A DNA stretch of 32,506 nucleotides from Pseudonocardia sp. GTDB lineage: Bacteria; Actinomycetota; Actinomycetes; Mycobacteriales; Pseudonocardiaceae. Location of the stretch: NCBI GenBank assembly GCA_026785945.1, contig JAJAZD010000047.1, positions 1-32,506 of the forward strand, written 5' to 3'. The notes below the pieces were generated by a model. It searched no databases, was not told the DNA's origin, and was given only the letters and a program-made list of their open reading frames with translations. Position numbers and translations under genes: made by a program. Each line of letters starts with the position of its first letter. Positions within the stretch are counted from its first letter, which is position 1. Positions 1 to 9,205 of this stretch are shown here, one piece after another.

Positions 1-81
1 CGGCACCACCCCGCCGCAGCCCTTCTAGCGGGCTGACGAAGTCCCACACGACGGCCGTGGCGGGGCCCCCGCCCCCGCGGC

Positions 82-120
82 GGGGGGGGGGGGGGGGGGG
101 GGCCCCCCCCCCCCCCCCCC
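82..120. repeat. G-homopolymer (about 21 nt) directly followed by C-homopolymer (about 18 nt), self-complementary; flanked by more G/C runs to about 160
   Basis: Read directly: c(g)21(c)18g, then further ggggggg / ccccccccc runs. Possible assembly or sequencing artefact. Confidence 0.9.
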
Positions 121-164
121 GCCGCGGCCGGGGGGGCCCCCCCCGGCCCCCCCCCCCGCCCCGG

Positions 165-421
165 CCACGACGCTTCGTGCCGCCACAGCTCGGCCCCGCC
201 CACCCCGACCAGTGCCGCGATGCCGGGTGCCAGCGCCACCGTGTAGTACTCGTGGAAGATCCCGCCAGCTAAGCTGAACACGGCCGCCGTGACCACGGTC
301 CAGCCGCCCCACAGCAGCAGAGACGCGCGGACGCCGTCGGTGCGGGCCGCGTTCCGGGTGCAGAAGAGCCCGGTCACCAGCAGGGCGAGGGCCGCCATTC
401 TCGCGACGGAACGGACGGTCA
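165..421 (-). pseudogene. Glycosyltransferase family 39 (YkcB-like membrane mannosyltransferase) fragment
   Basis: Reverse-strand translation ...ALALLVTGLFCTRNAARTDGVRASLLLWGGWTVVTAAVFSLAGGIFHEYYTVALAPGIAALVGVGGAELWRHEAS resembles the GIFHxYYTVALAPAIAALVG motif of GT39 proteins; continuity is lost in the G/C run. Confidence 0.6.
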
Positions 422-3018
422 TGATTCGAACGCGGGGCCTGGACGGCCCGTCACCGCCCGGGTCACGCGAGGGCTTCTCGTCCGCCGGGCCGCGCGCGCT
501 GATCGGCGTGCGGACCGTGGTTCGTCGGACCCTGCGTCGGACACCGCTGACCGTCGCGATGATCGTGGTGGTGTGGACTGTCGGCGCGGTGTCCGGTTCG
601 CTGGTGTCGGGTCCGTCGGCGGAGCTGTTGTCGTCGGTCGGCGTCGGGCTCGGCCCGGTGGTCCAGGGCCGATGGTGGGTGCCGTTCACCGCGCCGTTGT
701 GGTCGTCGGGATTGGCCGGGTATCTCGGGTCGACCGTGGTGGTCGCGGTGCTGGTCGGTGTGGCCGAGCGCCGCATCGGCAGGGTCCGTACCGCAGTCGT
801 GGGGCTGGTGGTGCAGGTCGTCGGCACGGTGGTGGCGCTCGGGGTGGTCGCGGTCGTCGTCGGCGTGGGTGGCCGTTGGGGGGAGCAGCTGCGCAGCGCT
901 GTCGCGGTCGGGCCGGCGCCGCTGGCGATCGGGGTCGGCCTGGCGGCGAGCGCCGCGTTGCCCGCGCTGTGGCGCCGCCGGTTGCGGGTCGTGCTGGTGA
1001 TCGGTCTGGTCATGCTGGTGCTGTACTCGGGGCTGTTGTCCGACGTGCTGCGGATGTCGGCCGGGCTGGTGGGGCTGGTCGTGGGTGCGGTGTGGTTCGG
1101 TCGGGCGCGGCGTCGGGATGTCGGGGTCGACTCCGCCGCCCCGTCGCGGCGGGAGGCCCGGGTACTGATCGCGCTGGTGGTGGCGGCGTCGGCGGTGGGC
1201 CCGCTGATCGCGGTGCTGGCGGAGACCCGGGTCGGTCCGTTGTCGGTGCTGCGGTTCGTGTTCGCCTCGCCGCCCCCGGATGCCGCGACCGTCGACCAGC
1301 TGTGCGGTGATCCGGCCGCCGTGCAGGAGTGCACCGACCTGCGGGCCAGGCTGCGGTTGTCGGGGGTCGGTCCGGCGGTGATGTCGGTGGTGCCGGTGCT
1401 GCTGCTGCTGGTCGCGGCGGAGGGGCTGCGGCGGGGGCGGCGGGCCGCGTGGCTGGCCGCGGTGGCGCTGAACCTCGCGCTGGCGGCGTTGGGTCTGTTC
1501 CTGGCCGCGGACTTGGCGACGACCCCGGCCGAGCTGCGGGTCGTGCTCGGCCCGGGGGTGCACCTGCACAGCGCACTGGCGCTGGCGCTGCCGGCGTTGC
1601 AGCCCCTGCTGGTCGCCGCACTGCTGGTGCTCGTGCGCGGCCGGTTCACGGTGCGCGCCCTCACGGGCACCTATCGGCGGTGGGTCCGAGTGATCGGGGT
1701 GACCGGGGTGGCGGTCTCGCTGGTGTACGTGCTGGGCAGCCTGATCGTCGCCGATCAGTACGTGCCGCCGCCCGGATTCGTCGACGTCGTGCTGGATCTG
1801 CCGACCCGGTTCCTGCCGCCGGGATACCTGGGGGAGGTGGAGGCGGCGTTCCTGCCCCAGGGGTTCGTGGCGACGCTGTTGTTCGAGTGGACCGGGATCG
1901 TGTTCTGGTCGGTGGTCCTGGTCGCGGGGCTGGCCACCTTCGCCCGGACGCCGCCGGCCGCCGCCGAGACGGATGCGGTCCGGGTCCGGCGGGTGCTCGC
2001 GGGCACCGGCGGCTCGTCGCTGGCGCACATGGCGACCTGGCCGGGACATTCCTACGCGTTCACCCCCGCCGACGACGGGACTGCCGAGCCCGGTGACGGC
2101 GCGGTCGTCGCGTTCCGGGTCATCGGCGGGGTCGCGATCACCACCGGCGAGCCGGTCGGGGATCAGCGGTACCGGGAGCGCGCAGTGCGGGGTTTCGTCG
2201 AGCTGTGCCAGCGGCAGGGCTGGACGGCGTGTCTGTACAGCGTCGGCGAGGTGCTGGCCGGACACGTCCGGACGCTGGGGTGGAGCACGGTGCAGGTGGC
2301 CGAGGAGACGGTGGTGCCACTGGGGGGCCTGGCGTTCACCGGGAAGAAGTGGCAGGACGTGCGGACGGCGTTGAACAAGGCGGACAAGGCCGGGATCACG
2401 GCCGAGTGGCTGGCGTGGCGGGACGCGCCGCTGGCGCTGACCGACCAGATCCGGGCGATCTCCGAGGAGTGGGTGGCCGACAAGGGGTTGCCGGAGATGG
2501 GGTTCACCCTCGGTGGCCTCGAGGAGCTGGCCGACGACGAGGTCCGGTTGCTGCTCGCCGTCGACGCCGACCGCACCGTGCATGGCGTGACCAGCTGGTT
2601 GCCGGTGCACCGCGACGGTGTGGTGGTGGGCTGGACGCTGGACTTCATGCGCCGCCGGGGCGACGGATTCCGTGGGGTGATGGAGTTCCTCATCGCGTCG
2701 GCGGCGCTGCGCGTGCAGGAGGACGGGGCGGAGTTCCTGTCGCTGTCGGGTGCGCCGCTGGCCCGCCTGGACCGCGGTGTGCCGGCGGACGGGTTGCAGC
2801 GGTTGCTCGATCTGGCCGGGCGGTCGCTCGAGCCGGTGTACGGCTTCCGTTCGCTGTTGGCGTTCAAGGCCAAGTTCCAGCCCGAGTACCGCCCCCTGTA
2901 TCTGGCCTACCAGGACCCTGCGGCGCTGGCGTCGATCGGGAGCGCGATCGGGCGCGCGTACCTGCCCGACGCCGGTGCCCGCCAGCTCGGTCGGCTCGTG
3001 CGCCGCGTGGTGGGTTGA
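421..3018 (+). CDS. MprF/LpiA-like membrane protein with C-terminal DUF2156 (aminoacyl-phosphatidylglycerol synthase-like)
   Basis: Multi-TM N-terminus; C-terminal half SSLAHMATWPGHSYAFTPADDG...AVVAFRVIGGVAITTGEPVG...FTGKKWQDVRTALNKADKAGI...DFMRRR...MEFLIASAA...FKAKFQPEYRPLYLAY typical of DUF2156/MprF. Start at 421 is the internal ATG; the listed ORF begins at 289. Confidence 0.85.
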   Translation: MIRTRGLDGPSPPGSREGFSSAGPRALIGVRTVVRRTLRRTPLTVAMIVVVWTVGAVSGSLVSGPSAELLSSVGVGLGPVVQGRWWVPFTAPLWSSGLAGYLGSTVVVAVLVGVAERRIGRVRTAVVGLVVQVVGTVVALGVVAVVVGVGGRWGEQLRSAVAVGPAPLAIGVGLAASAALPALWRRRLRVVLVIGLVMLVLYSGLLSDVLRMSAGLVGLVVGAVWFGRARRRDVGVDSAAPSRREARVLIALVVAASAVGPLIAVLAETRVGPLSVLRFVFASPPPDAATVDQLCGDPAAVQECTDLRARLRLSGVGPAVMSVVPVLLLLVAAEGLRRGRRAAWLAAVALNLALAALGLFLAADLATTPAELRVVLGPGVHLHSALALALPALQPLLVAALLVLVRGRFTVRALTGTYRRWVRVIGVTGVAVSLVYVLGSLIVADQYVPPPGFVDVVLDLPTRFLPPGYLGEVEAAFLPQGFVATLLFEWTGIVFWSVVLVAGLATFARTPPAAAETDAVRVRRVLAGTGGSSLAHMATWPGHSYAFTPADDGTAEPGDGAVVAFRVIGGVAITTGEPVGDQRYRERAVRGFVELCQRQGWTACLYSVGEVLAGHVRTLGWSTVQVAEETVVPLGGLAFTGKKWQDVRTALNKADKAGITAEWLAWRDAPLALTDQIRAISEEWVADKGLPEMGFTLGGLEELADDEVRLLLAVDADRTVHGVTSWLPVHRDGVVVGWTLDFMRRRGDGFRGVMEFLIASAALRVQEDGAEFLSLSGAPLARLDRGVPADGLQRLLDLAGRSLEPVYGFRSLLAFKAKFQPEYRPLYLAYQDPAALASIGSAIGRAYLPDAGARQLGRLVRRVVG

Positions 3019-3021
3019 GGC

Positions 3022-4326
3022 GTGAACCGGATACTTGACGCATCGCTGCTCGACGGACCGTTGCCGTGGGTGCTGATCGCCGCCGGGGCCGCGGGCGGGA
3101 TCGTCCTGCTCGCGGTGTCGTCGCGGCGGTGGTGGACGCGGTTGGTGCCGCTGGTGCTGGTCGCCGCGGTGCTGTTCGCCGCCGGGGCGGCGCTGGTGGT
3201 GGACCGGGTGTGGCGGCCGTTCCCCGATCCGCTGCCGGTCTCGGCGCTGGTGGCCGCGGGGGTGGTGCTCGCGGCGATCGGCCTTGCGGTCGCGGGGTTC
3301 GGCCGCCGCGGGGGGCCCGGACGGGTGGGTTCGGTGGTGGCCGTGGTCGCGGTGCTCGCCGCGGCGGCGCAGTCGATGAACGGGGTGTACCGGGAGTACC
3401 CGACGGTCCGCACCGTGCTGGGCCTGCCCGCCGCCGACCAGGTCCCGTTCACCGACGTCCCGCTGCAGGCGCCGCTGGTCCCGGCCCGCGCTGGTCGCCC
3501 GCTGGCGCAGGTGTGGCGGGCCCCCGCGGGGATGCCGCAGGCCGGGGTGGTGACCCAGGTGGACATCCCTGGTACCGGCTCGGGTTTCGTGGCCCGCCCG
3601 GCGCTGGTGTACCTGCCGCCGTCGTACCTGACCTCGCCGCGGGCGCAGCTGCCGGTCCTGGTGCTGATGGCCGGCCAGCCGGGCTCGCCGCAGGACTGGG
3701 TCGACGCGGGCATGTTGGCTGCCCGGATGGACGCCTACGCCGCCGTGCACGATGGGCTGGCTCCGGTGGTCGTGGTCGTCGACCACCTCGGCGCGCCCCT
3801 GTCGAACCCGCTGTGCATGGACTCGCGACTCGGGCAGGTGGCCACGTACCTGGCGGTCGACGTGCCGGCCTGGATCCGGGCGACCCTGCAGGTCGACCGC
3901 GACCCCGCGGCGTGGGCGATCGGTGGGCTGTCCAGCGGGGGAACCTGCTCGTTGCAGATGGCGGTGAACGCCCCGCAGGTGTACCCGACGTTCGTCGCCA
4001 TCTCCGGGGAGTCCGAACCCACGCTCGGGGACCGGGCGAGCACCGTGGCGGCGGCGTTCGGCGGGGACGCGGCGAGCTTCACCGCGGTCAACCCGCTCGA
4101 CGTGCTCACCACCCGTCGGTTCCCGGGCACTGCCGGATTCCTCGTGGCCGGTCAGCAGGATCCGCAGTACCTGCCCCAGGCGCGGCAGCTGCTCGGCGCG
4201 TGCCGCGCGGCCGGCATGGACGTGCAGCTGCAGATCCTGCCCGGCGGGCACACATGGCAGGTGTGGGGACCCGGCCTCACCGCGGCGCTGCCGTGGCTGG
4301 GCACCCGGCTCGGTCTCACCGAATGA
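3022..4326 (+). CDS. Alpha/beta-hydrolase-fold esterase with N-terminal TM segments (esterase D / putative aminoacyl-PG hydrolase-like)
   Basis: GTG start 3 nt after the MprF-like stop; AIGGLSSGGTCSLQMAV (GxSxG-like) and LPGGHTWQVWGPGL; three N-terminal hydrophobic stretches. Confidence 0.8.
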   Translation: MNRILDASLLDGPLPWVLIAAGAAGGIVLLAVSSRRWWTRLVPLVLVAAVLFAAGAALVVDRVWRPFPDPLPVSALVAAGVVLAAIGLAVAGFGRRGGPGRVGSVVAVVAVLAAAAQSMNGVYREYPTVRTVLGLPAADQVPFTDVPLQAPLVPARAGRPLAQVWRAPAGMPQAGVVTQVDIPGTGSGFVARPALVYLPPSYLTSPRAQLPVLVLMAGQPGSPQDWVDAGMLAARMDAYAAVHDGLAPVVVVVDHLGAPLSNPLCMDSRLGQVATYLAVDVPAWIRATLQVDRDPAAWAIGGLSSGGTCSLQMAVNAPQVYPTFVAISGESEPTLGDRASTVAAAFGGDAASFTAVNPLDVLTTRRFPGTAGFLVAGQQDPQYLPQARQLLGACRAAGMDVQLQILPGGHTWQVWGPGLTAALPWLGTRLGLTE

Positions 4327-4394
4327 TCAACACCGGGGTGCTGCCGTCGCCGGCGTCGACGTAGGTTGCGGCGATAACCACACTGGAGTCGCGG

Positions 4395-4736
4395 TTGAGC
4401 CGCAGCCGCGACCGTCGCCGGGTACATCACGGGCACCGCACGCCCACCTCCGCGGCCGAGGTCACCGCGCACCTGGGTGCTCCGAACTGGGGTACCGACA
4501 GCGACGCGGGTACCGGGAGCGATGCTGATCGGCCGGACGATTCCGGCGTGGACCCCACACCAAGGATCGTGCGGGAGATGGAGCACTCGGCCGAGTCGAC
4601 CCCTGTGGACCAGGCGCTGCACGAGATGGAGCTGGTTGGGCACGACTTCTACCTGTTCGTCGACGCCTGCACCGGGCTGCCCAGCGTGGTGTACCGGCGC
4701 GCGTCACTGCGCTTCGGCGTCATCCGTCTCGTCTGA
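4395..4736 (+). CDS. Orphan S30EA C-terminal domain (RaiA/HPF C-terminal dimerisation domain) protein, probably truncated
   Basis: C-terminus PVDQALHEMELVGHDFYLFVDACTGLPSVVYRRASLRFGVIRLV matches the S30EA_C pattern; no RaiA N-terminal domain recognised upstream. Confidence 0.6.
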   Translation: MSRSRDRRRVHHGHRTPTSAAEVTAHLGAPNWGTDSDAGTGSDADRPDDSGVDPTPRIVREMEHSAESTPVDQALHEMELVGHDFYLFVDACTGLPSVVYRRASLRFGVIRLV

Positions 4737-4804
4737 CGGTTCGGGGTCCGCGAACTCAATCGTCGGAGTGTCGCAGCTCGGTCGCGTAGACAGCCACGGG
4801 CGAG

Positions 4805-5509
4805 TCAGGACGTGTGCCTGGGCGCGCCGTAGGCGGCCAGGAAGACCCGCACGCCTTCGTCGGCGTAGCGGTCCAGGTCGCCTTCGGCGAGAGACGAGTC
4901 GTCGATCGGGCGGGCCATGGCCTCGTTGAGTGGGATCGAAAGGATCAGCCAGTTGAAGTGCTGAGCTGCGAGAACGGGGTCATCGGCGCGCAGCAGCCCT
5001 CGCTGGTCCAGTGTTTCGAACCAGTGGGCGAAGGTGGTGTACGCCTGCGCCGGTCCGCTGGTGTACCAGGCTGCGGCGAGCTCGGGGAAGCGTTCGGCCT
5101 CGCCGATGACGACGCGCCGCAGGCGGATCAGGTGCGGCGCCATGACGGCGGCGAGGTAGGCGCGGGCGAAGGCGCGCAGATCGGTCTCGAGGTCCTGGCT
5201 GTCCGGCACGGCCTCTGCGAGGGCGGCGACCGTGGCGTCGGCGCCGGCCATACATCCGGTGAGGAGTTCGACGAACATCCGTCGCTTGTCACCGAAGTGC
5301 TTGTAGACGGTCTGTTTGGACACCTTCGCGGCGGCGGCGACGTCGTCCATGCTCGTGCCCAGGTAGCCGTGCCGGAGGAACAGCCCCAAGGCGGCGTCCA
5401 GGATCGCGCGCTGCTTCCGGACGGAACGGCCTGGCTCGTCGCCTCCCAGCGTGGCCGGAGTCACCGATCCGGGGATCTCGGGCATGGTCTTCGGGCGACC
5501 TCTGTTCAT
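4805..5509 (-). CDS. TetR/AcrR family transcriptional regulator
   Basis: RKQRAILDAALGLFLRHGYLGTSMDDVAAAAKVSKQTVYKHFGDKRRMFVELL is a canonical TetR HTH. Confidence 0.92.
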   Translation of the reverse strand: MNRGRPKTMPEIPGSVTPATLGGDEPGRSVRKQRAILDAALGLFLRHGYLGTSMDDVAAAAKVSKQTVYKHFGDKRRMFVELLTGCMAGADATVAALAEAVPDSQDLETDLRAFARAYLAAVMAPHLIRLRRVVIGEAERFPELAAAWYTSGPAQAYTTFAHWFETLDQRGLLRADDPVLAAQHFNWLILSIPLNEAMARPIDDSSLAEGDLDRYADEGVRVFLAAYGAPRHTS

Positions 5510-5532
5510 TCGTCATCCACCTCAACGTCAAG

Positions 5533-5553
5533 AGTACTGGACGGATCAGTACT
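5533..5553. promoter_or_regulatory. Candidate TetR operator: AGTACTG-N7-CAGTACT
   Basis: Perfect 7-bp inverted repeat in the divergent tetR/hydrolase intergenic region; a further CGTACTG half-site lies at 5560-5566. Confidence 0.6.
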
Positions 5554-5608
5554 TGTGTCCGTACTGTGCCGTCTAGTTCCGAGACCGGTCGATGACGTGG
5601 AGGATCTG

Positions 5609-6442
5609 ATGAGCACCACCGGAGTGATGACCAGCACGGGCGCGACCTTGGAGGTGCCGGGGGCCCGGCTTCACTACGAGCTGCGCGGCGCGGGCTCGCT
5701 CGCCGTGCTCGTCGGGGCGCCGATGGACGCCGCCGCGTTCGCGCCGCTGGCCGAGTCGCTCGCCACCGACCACACAGTGCTGACCACCGACCCGCGCGGC
5801 ATCCACCGCAGCCAGGTCGACAACCCCGAGGCGGACTCCACCCCCGAGCTGCGCGCCGACGACCTGTCCGCACTCATCGCCCACGTCGGCGCCGGCCCCG
5901 CGGTGGTCTTCGGCTCCAGCGGCGGCGCGGTCACCGCACTGGCGCTCGTGCAGGCCCATCCCGAGCAGGTCCACACGGTGATCGCCCACGAGCCGCCGCT
6001 GGACGAGCTGCTGGAGGACCGCGAGCAGCAACGCGCCCGGACCGAGGACTGCTGCGAAACCTACCTCGCCGGCGACGTCGTGGGGGCGTGGACGAAGTTC
6101 CTCGACCAGGCGAACATCGCCATCCCCGCCGAGGTCGTCGAGCAGATGTTCGGCGGGGAGCGCGTCGCCCAGGTCGTCACCGACGAGCGGTTCTGGTTCG
6201 CACACGAGCTGCGCCCCTCGACCTGGTGGCGACCCGACCTCGCCGCCCTCCGCTCGGTGCCGTCCCGGATCGTGGTCGGCCTCGGCGCGGACTCCACGGG
6301 GCAGGCCTGCGACCACACCTCTCGTGCACTGGCGAGCGCCCTCGACACCGAGCCGACGATGTTCCCCGGCGGTCACACCGGCTTCGTCGACGCCCCCGAC
6401 GTCTTCGCCCACCGCCTGCGGTCTGTGCTGAACGGGAGTTGA
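5609..6442 (+). CDS. Alpha/beta fold hydrolase
   Basis: LHYELRGAGSLAVLVGAPMDAAAFAPLAESLA...VFGSSGGAVTALALVQAHPEQV...MFPGGHTGFVDAPDVFAHRLRSVL; internal ATG start divergent from tetR. Confidence 0.85.
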   Translation: MSTTGVMTSTGATLEVPGARLHYELRGAGSLAVLVGAPMDAAAFAPLAESLATDHTVLTTDPRGIHRSQVDNPEADSTPELRADDLSALIAHVGAGPAVVFGSSGGAVTALALVQAHPEQVHTVIAHEPPLDELLEDREQQRARTEDCCETYLAGDVVGAWTKFLDQANIAIPAEVVEQMFGGERVAQVVTDERFWFAHELRPSTWWRPDLAALRSVPSRIVVGLGADSTGQACDHTSRALASALDTEPTMFPGGHTGFVDAPDVFAHRLRSVLNGS

Positions 6443-6479
6443 CCACGACGCCCGACCCCTGCTGATCCGGTTGCCCGGG

Positions 6480-6965
6480 CGCCCGTCGGCGTCGGTCGAC
6501 ATCGGCGACGCCGACCTGAGTCACTTCCGGCTGGAGTTCACCGGTCAGCACAACGTCTCCCACTCCGCCGTCGGCGACCGTGACGTGCGCGGCCACGCGG
6601 CCGACGGTGGGGGAGTGCGGGAACCGGAGATGACGCCGCTCGCGGAGGTCATCGCCGAACTCAACGACCGGTTCCGGCTGGGACTGGGCACCTCCGACGA
6701 GATCCCGGTCTACCAGCAGGTCATCGGGCTGGTGGAGGACACGTCGATGCAGCAGATCGCGCTCATGAACGACGAGGCGCGCTTCGGGCAGGTCGCCGAC
6801 GACCGCCTCGACGACATCGTGGCAGGGATGCCGAGCGCAACACCGACTTCATGAAGCTCTACTTCGACAACGACGAGTTCCAGAAGGCCATCAAGGAAGC
6901 AGCGCGCAAACGCGCCCACAAGATCATCAATGATCCCGCCCGGGACGACCCTCATCGACGCGTTA
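6480..6965 (+). pseudogene. hsdR (remnant): Type I restriction endonuclease HsdR / DEAD-helicase C-terminal fragment, frameshifted
   Basis: IGDADLSHFRLEFTGQHNV...REPEMTPLAEVIAELNDRFRLGLGTSDEI...ALMNDEARFGQVADDRLDDIVAG then, in another frame (about 6830), NTDFMKLYFDNDEFQKAIKEAARKRAHKIIND. Confidence 0.6.
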
Positions 6966-7065
6966 GCCGCCGACCGTTCCGCACCCACCACCAGTACACC
7001 ACTGCCCCCACCAGTGGCCCTCGGACTTCATCATGTGATCACCACAGCGAGGTGACCTCTCTGGC

Positions 7066-8430
7066 CTATTCGATGATGCGGGCGAGGTAGTCGACCTTCG
7101 TGTCGTCGTCGCCGAGCTGCGGATGTGGTCGGCCGAGTGCGTAGGGCAGGCAGCGGTCGATCAGCTCCGGCTCGGAGGTGTTCCGTGCGGCCAGCCATCG
7201 GACCCACTCGGGCAGCAGCGCCATCAGTTGGTCGGCGTAGTCGTGGAGGTAGTAGTTGCGCATATGCAGCGCGCACAGGGCGACCCGGTGCGGGGAACAC
7301 GTGGCGTAGACCGCGTCGATCCCGTTCAGGTTCCAGGAGTCGGCCAACTCCTCGACCAGTTCGTCCAGGTCCTGCGTCGGCTCCGGTTGGCCGGATTCGT
7401 GGGCACGGAGCCAGGCGGCGAACTCGACCGCGGCGGTGGCCGCCGTCAGGCCGGAGTCCGATCGGGCTTCCGGTCGGGGTCCTGCCCGCTTGACGGCCTC
7501 GGCCAACCGCTTGCTGCGGTGGTACTCGGCGAACTGCTCGACATTTTCCCCGCCGGGTCGCATGAACCCTGCCTCGACCGGGAGCAGGTCGGCCAGCAGT
7601 CCCGGGTCGTCGACCGGGGCCAGGACGGTCCCGGCCGACGAGGTCGGGCCCACTCCGTTCTGCCAGCTGGTCAACGCCGCTGCGGATGAGGGGTAGTAGC
7701 CGCTGTGCACGGTGAACGCCTCATGCCCGCAGGCGTCGATGTCCCACAGATACCAGCGCACAGCCTCCTCGGCGGTCATGATCGCGGCGGTGAAGGCGAA
7801 CCGGCTGCCGTAGCGGTCCGCGGTCCACAGCACCTGCCCGGTCACCGTGGGGCCCCGCGGCACCTTGGGCAGCATCCGTCCGGCAGGCAGGGCCCGCAGC
7901 CGAGTGATCGTTTCATCGACGGCATCGTGGAACGGATGGGGCAGCACGGCCGTCACTGCAGTGAGCACCCGCCACGGCCCGCGCCAGGCGTCGGCCTGCT
8001 CGACGGTCGCCGTCAACGCCGCCACGACGGAAGCCTCGGCCGCCACCAGCGCGGCCTCAGCCAGGTGGTGCGGGTCGATCCGCACATCCCCCGGTGATCG
8101 CTCGTCATCGGCGAGCAGGGCTCCCAGCCGTTCGCACAGGGCGTCGGTCACGACGATGTCCGGCTGTTCGGCCACCGCCTGGGCGAGGTCCGCGATCAGA
8201 TCCGTCGCCATCGTGGCGGCCCGCGACGCCCGTTGCATGTGGACCTGGTCTCGATACTCCATCAGACCACGGAAGGCTCGCACCAGCTCGTGGTCGTTGC
8301 GCGCAGGCGTGGCAATTTCGGACCCCCGTTGGATCATGGGGGACCGAGACCGCACCGAAGACTGACCAGAGCTGCCGGACTTCTTCTTCTTCCGCTTCCG
8401 CGATACAGGCACGCGCGTGAGCATAGGCAC
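7066..8430 (-). CDS. Hypothetical protein, Lys/Arg-rich N-terminus (RKRKKKKSG)
   Basis: 454-aa ORF with compositionally normal protein sequence (mixed hydrophobic/acidic content, few low-complexity Arg/Pro runs); no family recognised. Confidence 0.65.
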   Translation of the reverse strand: MPMLTRVPVSRKRKKKKSGSSGQSSVRSRSPMIQRGSEIATPARNDHELVRAFRGLMEYRDQVHMQRASRAATMATDLIADLAQAVAEQPDIVVTDALCERLGALLADDERSPGDVRIDPHHLAEAALVAAEASVVAALTATVEQADAWRGPWRVLTAVTAVLPHPFHDAVDETITRLRALPAGRMLPKVPRGPTVTGQVLWTADRYGSRFAFTAAIMTAEEAVRWYLWDIDACGHEAFTVHSGYYPSSAAALTSWQNGVGPTSSAGTVLAPVDDPGLLADLLPVEAGFMRPGGENVEQFAEYHRSKRLAEAVKRAGPRPEARSDSGLTAATAAVEFAAWLRAHESGQPEPTQDLDELVEELADSWNLNGIDAVYATCSPHRVALCALHMRNYYLHDYADQLMALLPEWVRWLAARNTSEPELIDRCLPYALGRPHPQLGDDDTKVDYLARIIE

Positions 8431-8698
8431 GCAGGCTCACCGCCTGGACGAGCCGTGCACAAACCCGACCGACCAGGCTGCGCCGGTGCGGCTTGCCCTC
8501 ACCCGCCGTGCTCAAGGCTCGATGAGCGACGTCGGCGACGCGGCCCCGGACGCGAAGAGGGCCAGATCGCCGGGACGGGTCTCCGCTGCCGGTGCACGCA
8601 GAGCTTCATCGGTTGTCGAATACCCGGACGCCGGTTCGGTGATGCTGGCAAGCCACGGTGTTGTTGTGTCCTGAACACGAAAGGAAGGCTCATGTAGC

Positions 8699-9040
8699 GT
8701 GGGCCACCAGGCCAACCAGCAGGTCCTCCTCGGCGGGGCGCCCGTCACTGCGCCCGCGCAGCAGACGTTCTGGGCCACGTCGGTGGCCGGAGCGGGACCG
8801 CAGCAGCTGACCTGGACGGTGGCGCAGGGTGAGTGGGCCGTCGTGGTGATGAACGCCGACGGCTCCAGGCCCGTCGTCGTCGACCTGTCGGCCGGCGCGA
8901 CGGCACCGTGGCTGCGGTGGGTGTGGATCGGGATGTACATGGGCGCCGGCATCGGCCTGGTCGCCGGTGGAGCCCTGGTCCTGCTCGCCGTGCGGCGCCG
9001 GCGCGACGAGACCGGCGCCGGGGTGATCGGCGCCGTGTGA
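8699..9040 (+). pseudogene. C-terminal fragment of an actinobacterial single-TM membrane protein
   Basis: AQQTFWATSVAGAGPQQLTWTVAQGEWAVVVMNADGSRPVVVDLSAGATAPWL...GMYMGAGIGLVAGGALVLLAVRRRR resembles the C-terminal half of longer actinobacterial proteins; upstream half absent, and an RBS-like AAAGGAAGG is followed by ATG TAG. Confidence 0.45.
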
Positions 9041-9205
9041 TCGACGTCAGGGTGCTGGTCCGGTGGCGCCCAGGTAGGTGTGACCGCGACGGCGGCGATT
9101 CAGCGACAGTTCGCGACGGCTCGCCTCAGCGCAGCTTCGCGACGGTGAGCAGGAGAGGGCGGAGGCCTCCACATATGCGGTCGACTCGGTCGTCCAGGCG
9201 GACAG

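Noticed and set aside
57-272. Pro/Gly-rich 71-aa ORF over the G/C runs
   Set aside because: Translation of homopolymers, not a credible protein.
463-4251. 1262-aa minus-strand ORF
   Set aside because: Antisense shadow of the MprF-like and esterase genes in high-GC DNA; Arg/His/Pro-rich, no family signature.
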